Assembly (NCBI GenBank): GCA_009760885.1
Contig: CM019702.1
Location: 47,973,925 to 48,037,924 of the forward strand
Direction of reading: 5' to 3'
DNA from: Achatina immaculata
Lineage: Eukaryota; Mollusca; Gastropoda; Stylommatophora; Achatinidae
Length of the DNA stretch: 64,000 nucleotides
In this document: positions 12,080 to 22,869 of the stretch, one piece after another
How the letters are laid out: each line of letters starts with the position of its first letter
How positions within the stretch are numbered: the first letter of the stretch is position 1
Position numbers and translations under genes: made by a program
The notes under the pieces: generated by a model
Told to the model about the DNA's origin: nothing
The model's input: only the letters and a program-made list of their open reading frames with translations
Databases searched by the model: none

Positions 12080-12660
12080 GGTTTATATGCCTTTGACCAA
12101 CACTACAAGTGTAAATTGTCATAGAAACTTCTGATTATTGCTACGAAATGGCACGGTATTTCACAAGCTCTCAAAAATCTCCACATACTTTCTCTATGTA
12201 CACTATGAAACGCTTTTCAAAATCAGTAAAGTTTATCTACAGCTGTCTCTGCCATTCTGAGCAGTTTTATTTGTGTGTGTGTGTGTGCGCGCGCGCATCG
12301 CATAAATAAAAGAAGCAGAAGACGATGAATCGACTCTGTGACATTCTCGTTAAATACAGTCTGAAACTGTTGCTTTCTGAACTGTTTCTGGCAATGGTTA
12401 ATATCTACTCTCAATGCACGCTGTATCACATAACGGTCTGTCAGTGCAATAAGAGAAACGCAAAACATTCGCATTACAATCTGCTCCACATACATGCCCG
12501 AGAGTGCCTTAGTCGGGTTAAAGAAAACAACATTTAGGTAAGATCCGACACTGCAATGATCGCCTTGAAGATGAATTTCAAGAAAGGAATTATGCTTGTA
12601 TTTGAAAAAAAGAAGAAAACTTAGAAAAGTGGTCAGGACACATATCTGTCTCTCTCTCTT
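12080..12660. other. no confident feature; (TG/CG)n at 12270-12297
   Basis: Contains a TGTG/GCGC tract. A 157-codon minus-strand frame (12223-12696) crosses it but has no recognisable domain and overlaps the 3' end of the next LINE, so it is not called. Confidence 0.4.
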
Positions 12661-12935
12661 AACCTTAAGTGCCCAGGGCACATGGGGCTTCCGCAAGGGT
12701 TTTCCACAAATGCATGTCCTTCGCCTTTTTTTCTGCTCTTGCCCAGGTGAGCCCTCTATTGCTCAACATCCTTTCTGTTGTTCTTCTCCATGTCTCTTTT
12801 GGTCTACCCTTACTTCTGCTCCCCTGTGGTGTCCATCTTAGTGCTATTTTTGGTAGTGAGTTGTCAGTCATTCGGAGCACATGTCCCAACCATCGCCAGC
12901 GTCTTTCCTCAATAATTGTTGTCAGTGGCTTGATC
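12645..12935 (-). mobile_element. LINE 3' end with (GA)n tail
   Basis: The minus strand encodes a typical LINE C terminus: IEERRWRWLGHVLRMTD, then KGRPKETWRRTTER, then WARAEKKAKD and a terminal CALGT. On the minus strand a short (AG)n tail follows the end of the coding region. The same C terminus and the same kind of GA tail recur on the plus strand at 32690-33015, so GA is probably the tail of this LINE family. The copy is 5'-truncated. Confidence 0.85.
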
Positions 12936-13109
12936 TGCATTTCTGCAGGACACATATATGAGACCGACACACTGTCAAAAGAAATGAATAGTTCAACATC
13001 AACATTGTAAAGTAATAGTAACGACGAGTAGATACCGGAAAAACTAAAGTTATCAACGCACTCAGACAAATGAAAGTCCAATGAAAAAAAAAAACAACGC
13101 ACCAGGACA

Positions 13110-13545
13110 TGACAATAAGGAATTTACTGTGGCCATGAAAAGACTCCGCTTATGGAAATATATACCAATCTCGTGATTAGGGCTCGGTGACCTAGGGCAT
13201 GTAATTCTGGAGCTTATTGCCAGAAAGAAAGCTTAAATGAAGCAATGCACAATCAACCTTGTTGATAAATGACCCAAAAAAGCACTCTTAAAGAACTACA
13301 AGCGTAAGAGTGCTGAAAAATATCATAAAAACAGAAACTGAAATAAGGCATAATGGCTTTTTTAAACGAAAAGAGCGAAGTATGCCATTTGGATATTAAG
13401 AACTATAAAAATAGACAAACAATTAGATCTACGTTTTTAAAACTAAGAGTAGCTCCGCTCATTAGCAGAAGCATACAGCTTGTTCATTTCAGCATTTTTA
13501 ATTGTATAAAAGCATATAAGACAGGGGAAAAAGAGGAAAGAAAGA
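13110..13545. other. no feature seen
   Basis: AT-rich sequence with a 72-codon frame of no recognisable identity. Confidence 0.45.
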
Positions 13546-13574
13546 GAGAGAGTGTGTGTGAAATGGAATGAGAG

Positions 13575-13622
<48 letters not shown>
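13546..13622. repeat. (GA)n microsatellite
   Basis: GAGAGA tract with a TGTGTG start and minor interruptions. Confidence 0.95.
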
Positions 13623-13623
<1 letters not shown>

Positions 13624-13697
13624 CTTGAGTATTAAAGAGAGGCTAAACTACACGTTAGAGAAAAGGTAACATTATAGAATATAAAAATTTCGTATAT

Positions 13698-13920
13698 AAA
13701 TGGTCGCCCGGTTAGATGAGTGGTTAGGCGCTCGATTTAATAATCCAGTGGTTCATTCTCAAAAGTGGATTTTTTCCAACACGCACACGCACGCACGCAC
13801 ACACGGCTCGAGGCTCACCCAACCTTCAAAAATAGGTACCAGAGAAATCTGGGAAGCTAAAACGGCCAGGCGTGATACTGACCACATCAGACTTTAATGT
13901 GCCAAAGGTCGTGGAAAAAA
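13698..13920 (+). mobile_element. SINE-A copy
   Basis: The head GGTTAGATGAGTGGTTAGGC is A-box-like. GCTCGATTTAATAATCCAGT matches the head at 10438. The body contains GGTACCAGAGAAATCTGGGA, shared with the copy at 47312 and, diverged, with 52108. An ACGC/ACAC tract (13778-13804) lies between head and body. The B box is decayed (TGGTTCATTCTC). Confidence 0.7.
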
Positions 13921-13992
13921 CGGTCCTAACACCGTAATTCCCCCCCCCCCCCAAAAAAAAACAACTTAATGGCATAGAAAAGGGAATTTTAC

Positions 13993-13996
<4 letters not shown>

Positions 13997-14060
<64 letters not shown>
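13997..14060. repeat. (TA)n microsatellite
   Basis: About 31 TA units directly before the LINE fragment at 14061. It could be the insertion site or the tail of an earlier element. Confidence 0.95.
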
Positions 14061-14062
<2 letters not shown>

Positions 14063-14672
14063 ACAGATATTGAAGAAGTCAATCAATTTGCACACCGTGG
14101 CAGCTATATAGACCAGGATGGTAAAACCAGAAAGGAAGTTAGAATTAAAATTGCAAAAGCACCATCGATCTTCAAGAATCTTGAGAACATATGGCATTCA
14201 AAAGTTATAACCACACAAACCAAGTTAAGACTATTCAATTCAAATGTAATATAAACCCTCATTTATGCATGGAAAACTGGAAAACAACTAACGAAATAGA
14301 CAAGAAATTAGACCTTCTTTTATTAAAACAAATGCCTAAGGAAAATACTTGGCATCAAGTGGAACGAATTCAAGAACAATGAAGAGATAAGACAGATGAC
14401 TGAACAACAAGTCTCATGGGTGATCAGGAAAAACAGAGGGACATATTCTGATCACGTGATAAGAAGAAGCAGTCAGAGAATCTCAAGTGGAACACAACAG
14501 GCCAAAGAAAAAGAGGCAGACCACGTGAAACTCTAAAGAGGACATTGTTAAGAGAGACCAAATTAATAGGCATAAAATCCCTTGATGAGGTTGAAAGGCT
14601 CGCCGAAGACAGGGAGCCCTATGTGACGTTTAACGGCACGGGAAGAATATATATATATATATATATATACAT
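14061..14672 (+). mobile_element. LINE fragment with TA-rich 3' tail
   Basis: The plus strand reads, across several frames, as the post-RT region of a LINE. It shows GTDIEEVNQFAHRGSYID, then KEVRIKIAKAPSIFKNL, then a C-terminal KSLDEVERLAEDREPYV. Its 3' terminus (CCCTATGTGACGTTTAACGG, then CACGGGAAG) is followed by (TA)n. The same terminus recurs at 45745 with a (GATAA)n tail. Stops and frameshifts show that the copy is dead. Confidence 0.8.
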
Positions 14673-14742
14673 ACATACATAATACACAGATGATACATAT
14701 ATAAACAACCGTTTCGACCCTCCTATCGCCTGACGTTCTAAG

Positions 14743-14954
14743 CCAATGGTTTTTAACCTGTAGTCCTCGAAATGAACCCCACGTGATCCCCATGGAAGAA
14801 TTTCTTGAAGCCCCACGGAGCAATAACAAAAAAATATGGATTTGCTCCATTAGAAAATGTCTGTTTCTTAGAATCATCAGAGTTCTTTATTTTTAACGAG
14901 GGGCTCACATATGTTCCGGGGCCCACAGTGGGGAGAAAAAGTTTAAGAAACATG
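14743..14954. mobile_element. small hAT-like non-autonomous element (candidate)
   Basis: The left end CCAATGGTTTTTAACCTG and the inverted right end (ACCATGTTTCTTAAAC on the opposite strand) form imperfect terminal repeats. Flanking 8-mers GTTCTAAG (14735) and GTTCTAAA (14955) differ at one base, consistent with an 8-bp hAT target duplication. The 212-bp element has no coding capacity. Confidence 0.6.
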
Positions 14955-15265
14955 GTTCTAAAGGCAATAGGACCCTCTAGGTAATAACTCTCAGAGTTTA
15001 CAACCGCTAACAGAGGCTGAGGATACTGCTCTAGTGTTAAGGTCTGCAACTTATCAAGGTTCCTTCTTGTTTTATAAACTTAAATGAACGCAAATAGGGA
15101 GGTCAAAGTATAAAAAGATGTGAAATATGCTTGCGACACAAGGCTGGTTGAGTAAGCGCACGTGGAAACAGTTAATAAAAAGACGAAAAAAAAGTAGAAT
15201 AAGTCAAAGAAAGCTTTAAAAAAAAACAAGGTCTAAATAGGGGCACGGATGAAGCAAAATTATTA

Positions 15266-16011
15266 TGGTGAGTCAAAAGTTCGTCACGTTTCCCATACCC
15301 TAATTTCGGTCAATGAATGCTCCCGTCTTATACGCTGTACTGGCACTTGTAATGTCATGCTGGTGTCATGTGGTACGTCATGCTGAACAACCGCACACCC
15401 ATTTTTAGACAACCAGTCGTGAGATATGTGATCTACAGAAGAAAACATGGCGGACCGCAAGGTTGTCGTTCGCATCCTCCTGAGGTATTATTGGAAGAAA
15501 GGGCTGAATGCCTTTACAGCTACCCGTGAAATTTTCAGGGTGGAAAAAAACATCAAAGACAAGCCCAGTGGGGACGCCCACTCACCCACCTATGATGAAG
15601 CCCTTCGCCAAGTTGTTGAAAACACTCCCAGTACCAGTATTCGGCGCTTGTCAGCCCAGCTGGGCATTTCTCAAAGTAACATCGGTCCGGCATTTACACG
15701 AGCTCCGCTTCAACAGCAGGCAGCCTGACGTGTTCCTCACAACCTCACTTCCCAGCAAGCGCTGAGACGTGATGACTTCCGTCGCCAACTGTTGGCAAAC
15801 TCAAATGACAGAAGGTTTCTCCGTTGTATATCCACTGGAGCTAACAAAAACTGTATTTTCCTTCGGTACCCCAACACAGGTACTCAATGGCTCCAGCCAG
15901 GCCAGGTACCAGAAGCGGTTGTTTGAGGAGGTTCGTTCGAGAAGTTTTTTTTTTTTTTTTACAGCAGTGAAATTCACTGCAAAAACGTGACAAATTTTTG
16001 ACTCAACATCG
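15266..16011 (+). mobile_element. mariner-like transposon relic
   Basis: Terminal inverted repeats share GAGTCAAAA and GTCACGTTT (left 15266-15292, right 15982-16011). Both are flanked by TA (15264-15265 and 16012-16013), the usual mariner target. From 15447 the plus strand encodes decayed transposase: VRILLRYYWKKGLNAFTATR in the first helix-turn-helix, then STSIRRLSAQLGISQSN in the second. A frame change follows, then RHLHELRFNSRQPD, FRRQLLANSNDRRFLR and NTGTQWLQPGQVPEAVV. The segment where mariners keep the first catalytic Asp reads STGANKN, so that Asp is lost. Everything after it is deleted up to the right TIR. Length is 746 bp against about 1.3 kb for intact mariners. Confidence 0.9.
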
Positions 16012-16285
16012 TAACGTGCAGTATCTATACAAACAGAAATAAACAGAAAGAAGGTAGTATTTTCAGTATCACCGGAGCATCAACCAAGACATATAGCAGA
16101 TGCATCAATTGAAATGTAAGCTAGGAGTAGACTAAACAATATTTTGCAGTATTTAAAACATCCTCCTTTACAGGCCTGAAAGCTGCGATAAAATGAGGAA
16201 AAACATGTTTATTATTTTAACTTTTCAGGTTTAGACAATATTTCAGTAGATAAAACAAAATTCAGAGGCAACGAAGATGCGGTTC

Positions 16286-16360
16286 CTTGTTGTTGTTGTT
16301 GCTGTTGTTGTTGTTGTTGTTCTTCTTCTTCTTTTTCTTCTTCTTCTTCTTTTTCTATCT
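16286..16360. repeat. (TTG)n(TTC)n microsatellite
   Basis: A GTT tract passes into a TTC tract and abuts the tail end of a Repeat-C copy. By analogy with the other copies it is probably that element's tail. Confidence 0.9.
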
Positions 16361-16665
16361 CCCTGCAATTGCAAGCTGGTGTTCACTGCAGCCGATGCGG
16401 TGAAGATGTTGAAACACAGCATCGTATAGGACTGGGAACGGGTTATGGATACTAATTATCAGTTCCTGCGTGAAACCAAAAAGCAAGGGTACGCAGTACT
16501 TCTTTAACAGACTCCACCACTACAGGGACTATGACGATCCCTGCCCCGGTAACCAGGCTACGCCTGTTAACGTGGGTACCAAGGTAGAGCAGAGTCTTAG
16601 TCCTCTATGGCTGGACAACCCTGACGCTACCATGGGTCGCCGATCGTCAGATCGGACAGCGTCTT
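16361..16665 (-). mobile_element. Repeat-C copy
   Basis: Shares GCAGCCGATGCGGTGAAGAT, then CAGCATCGTAT, ACTTCTTTAACAGACTCCAC and a CCCGGTAACCAGGCT-like block with the copy at 48125, in the same order. On the minus strand the head is at 16665 and the tail is at 16361, followed by the TTC/TTG microsatellite. Repeat-C is about 300-350 bp and non-coding, with no recognisable tRNA promoter. The family is unclassified. Confidence 0.75.
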
Positions 16666-16669
16666 CGTC

Positions 16670-17336
16670 ATTTGTGGAGTTTCAGAAGAAAATAAACTGT
16701 TTATACCCGAGAAGCAGAAGGTGTTCTAAGAGGAACTGCAGTATACGGAGCACAAGTTAAAACCGAAAGAAAATGCAACGAAATTTCTCCCAGCTATTCC
16801 ACGAGAAGACGACAGTTGGGATAAACTGACAATCACCGAAAAATTCACAGCTTAAGAGGCCACGGGAGAAAAATCTAGATAGAAGCATCAGGTTAACACA
16901 GGAAAAGAAAGGCAACATACTTCAGCCCAGACAACAAACCTGGCATAAAACCGATGTGCGGATCCAGATGACTTAGTAAGGCACTACATTTTCTGCAGTA
17001 GCTACAGAAAACTACAGTACAACGAACGTGCTTTTCACATGAGCACGTTCGAGGTCTTCAGCGACATAAATAAATGATATATATCCACTTTGTTCCTATC
17101 TTCCTGCCTTTAATTTTATCATCCAAAACAAAATTCTCTAGATTAGACATGCACGTCTGGACGGGCAGTGCATTTTTCATGTTTATATCTACTTAAAGTG
17201 TCGACAGGACATGTAGATTATTCCATTATGGGAGACGGTGGAGGTTAGTGTGGGCGATTTCTTGTTGTCGTAGGAATATCCTTAATGTTTCTGATCAGGG
17301 CTGGGACATTCTAGTGTTTCTTGAGAAACTTCTCTA

Positions 17337-17340
<4 letters not shown>
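16670..17340. other. no feature seen
   Basis: Apparently single-copy sequence upstream of the duplicated LINE block. Confidence 0.45.
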
Positions 17341-17380
<40 letters not shown>

Positions 17381-17410
17381 TCTCTCTCTCTCTTCTCTCT
17401 CTCTCTCTCA

Positions 17411-17810
17411 GAATGTCAGACGGGCCTGCGTACTCAGTTCTGAAACTTTTGGAAATAAAGATCAATCAATCAATCAATCAATCAGTCAATCAATCTCGTG
17501 AGTGGGAAGAATGAAAGATGGAATGATAAAGGGCAGAATGTAAGACGGGCCTGTGGGCCCAATACGTCATCCTTTTAAAATAAAGTTCATTCATTCTCTC
17601 TCTCTCCCTCTTTTTCTCTCTCTCTCTCTCTCTCAGAATGTCAGACGGGCCTGCATACCAAATTCTGACACTTTTAGAAATAGAGATCAATCAATCAATC
17701 AGTCTCATGTGTGGGAAGAATGAAAGATGGAGTGATAAAGGGCAGAATGTAAGACGTGCCTACGCGCCCAATTCTTCATCCTTTTAAAATAAAGTTCATT
17801 CATTCTCTCT
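17411..17810 (+). repeat. array of four LINE 3'-end modules
   Basis: Each module carries AGAATGTNAGACGGGCCTGC, a CCAATTCT-like stretch and AAATAAAG or AAATAGAG, followed by ATCA or ATTC repeats and then TC tracts. They start near 17411, 17504, 17636 and 17704. The same module ends the LINE body at 19111-19225, so these are stacked 3' termini of that LINE or of a SINE sharing its end. AATAAA could serve as a poly(A) signal. Confidence 0.8.
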
Positions 17811-17829
17811 CTCTTTCTCTCTCTGTGAG

Positions 17830-18865
17830 CAACTCAGGTAGAAAACAAGTAGCTTGCTTTAAAAACAAAATATCTGTCTCGTCTGTGGTTGATACTGTTA
17901 TTCCTCAAGGCTCCATTCTTGGTCCTCTTTTCTTTGCTACCTAGACTTACCACTACATTTAAAGCACTCTTCATGTGATCTTTTTGCTGATGACTGTACT
18001 GTTTATAATAGTGACTATGACATCAATAAACTACAGACAACGCTCCAAAATGATATAAACAGTTCAAGATTAAATGGAGTAATAAAAATGGTATGTTGAT
18101 AAACACCAACAAAACAAAATCCATGCTCATCACTACAAGACAGAAACTGCAGAATACAACAAAAACTTCACTGCAGCTTTGTGCTGGGACTAAGGCAATA
18201 GAAAATGTTCATGAACATAAAACTCTAGGACTCATCACTGATCAGCATTTAACTTGGAATTCTCGCGTACATAACCTAAGAACTTGATTGCACAGAAAGT
18301 TTACCAATTAGCCAAAATTAAACACTTTACCGACAAAGACACAAGAAAGATATACTACATATCACACATACAAACATACTTAGATTACTGTTCCACAATG
18401 TGGGATGGATGCTCAGTCTCAAACACAAAAAGGCTCCATTACTTCACAAGCGTGTAATAAATCTGATTTGTGATAAACACCCAGTACAGACTGTAGATCA
18501 ATACAAACAACTCAAAATTCTACCACTCAAATACAGAATCATTTTTAACAAAGTTAAGTTTGTTCAAAGAATTCTGTCGCATAGTGCTCAGCCTTACTTG
18601 TGGTCACTGTTCACGTATAACACTAAACATAGCAGGCGTTTAAAAAACTGTCTTCTTCCTAAACCCAGAATTGATCTGTACAAGAAAAGCCTTGCATATT
18701 CTGCAGTACAGCTCTGGAACACCCTACCCTACCATTTAAAACCATTAGTAATACTTCATCCTTTAACTCAAACGTGTTTCATTATTTACTTGCTTGTAAT
18801 TATATGCCTCCATAGAATAACCAGCACTCTCTCAAAACATGACTTGCCAACCATCAAGTACTAAA
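17830..18865 (+). mobile_element. CR1/L2/Jockey-like LINE fragment, copy 1
   Basis: The plus strand encodes reverse-transcriptase pieces: VVDTVIPQGSILGPLFF near 17892, the catalytic LFADDCTVYNSD near 17980, and NTNKTKSMLI with a THKTLGL-like stretch near 18100-18240. A post-RT region lies at 18400-18864. It contains LLHKRVINLICDKHPVQT, LKILPLKYRI and SLAYSAVQLWNTLPYHL, the last a pattern typical of CR1, L2 and Jockey group LINEs. Endonuclease and N-terminal RT are missing, and stops and frameshifts interrupt the frame. The body ends in an AT-rich 3' region and the 3' module at 19111. Confidence 0.9.
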
Positions 18866-19227
18866 ATGACATAGTTCGAAAAGTAACTTGTTAGATATTG
18901 TAAGAAATTATTTTAATGCTTGTTAAAAACATATGTTAGAAGATCTGTATTTACAATGTATTTTTGTTTATGTATATGTTTGTGTGTGTATGTGTGCGTG
19001 AGAGCTATTTTATTAGGTTAATTAATTCTTCTCTTTTACTTTGAATGTAATAGTTAAATCTTACACTCTTTTTGATATTTTTTTTCTAATTTATTTCGTA
19101 TATTTGTATTAAATTGAGTGTGTGGGAAGAATGAAAGATGGAGTGATGAAGGGCAGAATGTAAGACGGGCCTGCGTGACCAATTCTTTACCCTTTAAAAT
19201 ATAAAGATTATTCATTCATTCATTCAT

Positions 19228-19259
<32 letters not shown>

Positions 19260-19275
19260 TTCTCTCTCTCTCTCT

Positions 19276-21089
19276 CAGAATGTCAGACGGGCCTGCGTAC
19301 TCAGTTCTGAAACTTTTGGAAATAAAGATCAATCAATCAATCAATCAATCAGTCAATCAATCTCGTGAGTGGGAAGAATGAAAGATGGAATGATAAAGAG
19401 CAGAATGTAAGACGGGCCTGTGGGCCCAATACGTCATCCTTTTAAAATAAAGTTCATTCATTCTCTCTCTCTCCCTCTTTTTCTCTCTCTCTCTCTCTCT
19501 CAGAATGTCAGACGGGCCTGCATACCAAATTCTGACACTTTTAGAAATAGAGATCAATCAATCAATCAGTCTCATGTGTGGGAAGAATGAAAGATGGAGT
19601 GATAAAGGGCAGAATGTAAGACGTGCCTACGCGCCCAATTCTTCATCCTTTTAAAATAAAGTTCATTCATTCTCTCTCTCTTTCTCTCTCTGTGAGCAAC
19701 TCAGGTAGAAAACAAGTAGTTTGCTTTAAAAACAAAATATCTGTCTCGTCTGTGGTTGATACTGTTATTCCTCAAGGCTCCATTCTTGGTCCTCTTTTCT
19801 TTGCTACCTAGACTTACCACTACATTTAAAGCACTCTTCATGTGATCTTTTTGCTGATGACTGTACTGTTTATAATAGTGACTATGACATCAATAAACTA
19901 CAGACAACGCTCCAAAATGATATAAACAGTTCAAGATTAAATGGAGTAATAAAAATGGTATGTTGATAAACACCAACAAAACAAAATCCATGCTCATCAC
20001 TACAAGACAGAAACTGCAGAATGCAACAAAAACTTCACTGCAGCTTTGTGCTGGGACTAAGGCAATAGAAAATGTTCATGAACATAAAACTCTAGGACTC
20101 ATCACTGATCAGCATTTAACTTGGAATTCTCGCGTACATAACCTAAGAACTTGATTGCACAGAAAGTTTACCAATTAGCCAAAATTAAACACTTTATCGA
20201 CAAAGACACAAGAAAGATATACTACATATCACACATACAAACATACTTAGATTACTGTTCCACAATGTGGGATGGATGCTCAGTCTCAAACACAAAAAGG
20301 CTCCATTACTTCACAAGCGTGTAATAAATCTGATTTGTGATAAACACCCAGTACAGACTGTAGATCAATACAAACAACTCAAAATTCTACCCCTCAAATA
20401 CAGAATCATTTTTAACAAAGTTAAGTTTGTTCAAAGAATTCTGTCGCATAGTGCTCAGCCTTACTTGTGGTCACTGTTCACGTATAACACTAAACATAGC
20501 AGGCGTTTAAAAAACTGTCTTCTTCCTAAACCCAGAATTGATCTGTACAAGAAAAGCCTTGCATATTCTGCACTACAGCTCTGGAACACCCTACCCTACC
20601 ATTTAAAACCATTAGTAATACTTCATCCTTTAACTCAAACGTGTTTCATTATTTACTTGCTTGTAATTATATGCCTCCATAGAATAACCAGCACTCTCTC
20701 AAAACATGACTTGCCAACCATCAAGTACTAAAATGACATAGTTCGAAAAGTAACTTGTTAGATATTGTAAGGAATTATTTTAATGCTTGTTAAAAACATA
20801 TGTTAGAAGATCTGTATTTACAATGTATTTTTGTTTATGTATATGTTTGTGTGTGTATGTGTGCGTGAGAGCTATTTTATTAGGTTAATTAATTCTTCTC
20901 TTTTACTTTGAATGTAATAGTTAAATCTTACACTCTTTTTGATATTTTTTTTCTAATTTATTTCGTATATTTGTATTAAATTGAGTGTGTGGGAAGAATG
21001 AAAGATGGAGTGATGAAGGGCAGAATGTAAGACGGGCCTGCGTGACCAATTCTTTACCCTTTAAAATATAAAGATTATTCATTCATTCA

Positions 21090-21125
<36 letters not shown>
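19276..21125. repeat. tandem duplication, unit 2
   Basis: Second copy of the 1,867-bp unit. It has the same order of 3' modules, LINE body and terminal module. The identity ends in the TC tract near 21125. The following module (21127-21190) is a more diverged version. Confidence 0.95.
19697..20732 (+). mobile_element. CR1/L2/Jockey-like LINE fragment, copy 2
   Basis: Nearly identical to copy 1 at +1,867 bp, with the same stops and frameshifts. This shows that segmental duplication of an already dead element made it, not a second retrotransposition. Differences include VVC for VAC near 19715 and SALQ for SAVQ near 20570. Confidence 0.9.
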
Positions 21126-21126
<1 letters not shown>

Positions 21127-21128
<2 letters not shown>

Positions 21129-21345
21129 AATGTCAGACTGGCCTGCATACCCAATTCTGAAACTTTTGGAAATAGAGATCAATCAATCAATCAATCTCGT
21201 GTGTGGGAAGAATGAAAGATGGAGTAATAAATAGCAGAATGTAAGACGGGCCTGCGCGACAAATTCGTCACCCTTTTCAAATAAAGTTAATTCACTCTCT
21301 CTCTGACTGTCTGTCTGTCTCTCTCCCTCTCTCTCTTTTTCTCTC
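21127..21345 (+). repeat. two further LINE 3'-end modules and TC tract
   Basis: AGAATGTCAGACTGGCCTGC with an AAATAGAG/ATCA tail (21127-21195), and AGAATGTAAGACGGGCCTGC with AAATAAAG (21235-21290). CTGT/TCTC repeats follow. Confidence 0.8.
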
Positions 21346-21680
21346 TCTCATACAGATCTCCATTAATTTCACGTTTCTGAAACAAGAATATAAGCAACCC
21401 CTACTAAGAACATTATATGTGAAGGAACGATTCAGAGACAACGAACAATAACAAAAGTTAATTTCTGTAGGTTTTTCCCCCTAGTTTTTTTTTCCCTCTC
21501 CTGCTTGTGTTCTGTAAACAAAATCACGTGCTTCCATGAACTATTTATATTTATTTATTCTCTCACAGTTTGATGACTGAGAGACTTTTTTTTCCTATCA
21601 CATTACTCTGATAATCGGCCATTCTTGCCACCACAATACTTTAGATATTTGCTATTTTATGTTATCACACTACTTCTGAA
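21346..21680. other. no feature seen
   Basis: AT-rich sequence. Confidence 0.45.
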
Positions 21681-21683
21681 GGC

Positions 21684-21945
21684 GGTAAAGTAAGAGAACA
21701 CAGTTTTGCAGGATTAGACCTCGAAAAAAAAAATCGCAGACAAAGCACTTTAGTGAGAAGTGAGAGAAAGAAAAATCACAAGAGAATTACCTGGGATTCG
21801 AAACACGAACTCCAGTAGACCAGCAGCCGTCTAGCCATGAGAGAACAGCGTTCTATCGACTTAAGCCAACTAGCACTAACGTGCTTTGTCTACGATTTTT
21901 TCTGAGGTCTAATCCTACAAAATTGTGTTCTCTTACTTTACTGTA
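21684..21945. mobile_element. inverted-repeat element with tRNA-like core
   Basis: Arms 21684-21748 and 21881-21945 are imperfect inverted repeats of about 65 bp, sharing GTAAAGTAAGAGAACACA, GGATTAGACCTC and GACAAAGCA. The 132-bp core read on the minus strand contains GGCTTAAGTCGATAGAACG (A-box-like) and GTTTCGAATCCCAG (B-box-like). This may be a MITE that captured a SINE head, or a fold-back SINE. There is no coding capacity and no clear target duplication. Confidence 0.75.
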
Positions 21946-21949
21946 CCAA

Positions 21950-22225
21950 AGCCTCGTAGTTTCCTATTTATAAAAAATCGTTCCTTACTTCTGGAGACAC
22001 ACATTTACAATAAGCATATGGGCACCATAAAGCATAGACTTCAACACGAAACTCTAGAAAAAAGGATGTCCACAAGGCAGACCACAGCTAAGGAGATACA
22101 TAGATATTTGCAATGCATCAATGAGAAAGAGCTGGGACGAACAAGCACAAGACCATGCCACATGGTAAGGGGGGGGGGTAGGGTTGTATACCTTAAAAAA
22201 ATATTAATGTATAATATTACTGGTA
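21950..22225. other. no feature seen
   Basis: Contains a G9 run near 22172 and a 105-codon plus-strand frame without recognisable identity. Confidence 0.4.
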
Positions 22226-22229
22226 ACCC

Positions 22230-22490
22230 TGTCATGCCTTAGAGGCACATAGGGATATGGTGTTAGTGCCCATATTTTCCTTGACCTGTCAGCACACTAG
22301 AGGGTGAGCACACTAGAGGGTGATGTGGTCAGTATCACGCCTGGTCGCCTTTCCTTCCCCAACTCCAGAAGAAATCGGGTACCCATTTCTACAGCTGGGT
22401 GACTAGGGTGCCGCCGGCTGGATTCGAACTCCCAACCTTCGCCATGAGAGACCAGTGCACTAACCACTTCGCCTCTAAGACACCCTATTA
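22230..22490 (-). mobile_element. SINE-B copy (best preserved)
   Basis: On the minus strand the head contains TGGTTAGTGCACTGGTCTCT (A-box-like) and GGGAGTTCGAATCCAGCC (good B box). A 150-bp body follows, ending with the complement of GGTGTTAGTGCCCATATTTT. The body includes GCACACTAGAGGGTGATGTG; GCACACTAGAGGGTGA is also at 60700. CTTAGAGGC (22240) and GCCTCTAAG (22477) form a 9-bp inverted repeat at the ends, possibly by chance. It is a tRNA-derived SINE by its promoter boxes. Confidence 0.8.
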
Positions 22491-22494
22491 TATT

Positions 22495-22865
22495 ATTACT
22501 TATAAATAATCACTGTATTATTTTAAGAAGAAAGGAGGGTCTAAAATGAAGGCAGAAGACGGAAGAGCAAATGATATTCAGACGTGGAACACAAAAACGG
22601 TGTCTTTGCGGCTGTAGTCACCATGCAAGTGATTAAAAGAAAAGTTATAGATTTAGCCTTTAGAGAAACTGTTCAACGAAACACTCTGGACAGTTTTCAC
22701 AAACAGAAAACATCTACCTGGTCCCCCAATAGTCTTATAAGATGAAAAGAATAATTGTTATACCAGTATGACAATATTACTGAAAGTTTAATCCAAAAAA
22801 CTGCATTCGTTCGTTTTTTTTTCATCACAAGCCACCTAACTGAATAATTAACTTAGCAACCTAAT
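22495..22865. other. no feature seen
   Basis: AT-rich sequence. Confidence 0.45.
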
Positions 22866-22869
22866 TAGT

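Larger units (their letters stand above)
17409..19275. repeat. tandem duplication, unit 1 (1,867 bp)
   Basis: This segment is repeated at a constant offset of 1,867 bp in 19276-21125. Seven single-base differences were noticed by eye across the pair, roughly 0.4%, so the duplication is recent. Both breakpoints fall in TC tracts (17342-17408, 19228-19275, 21097-21126), which suggests unequal exchange or slippage between them. Each unit holds four LINE 3'-end modules, a LINE body and a terminal 3' module. Confidence 0.95.

Noticed and set aside
12223..12696. 157-codon minus-strand frame
   Set aside because: Crosses a TG/CG microsatellite and a LINE 3' end; no domain recognised.
13826..14197. 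Tyr/Ile-rich frames at TA tracts (also 40335-41297)
   Set aside because: Encoded by (TA)n; not coding.
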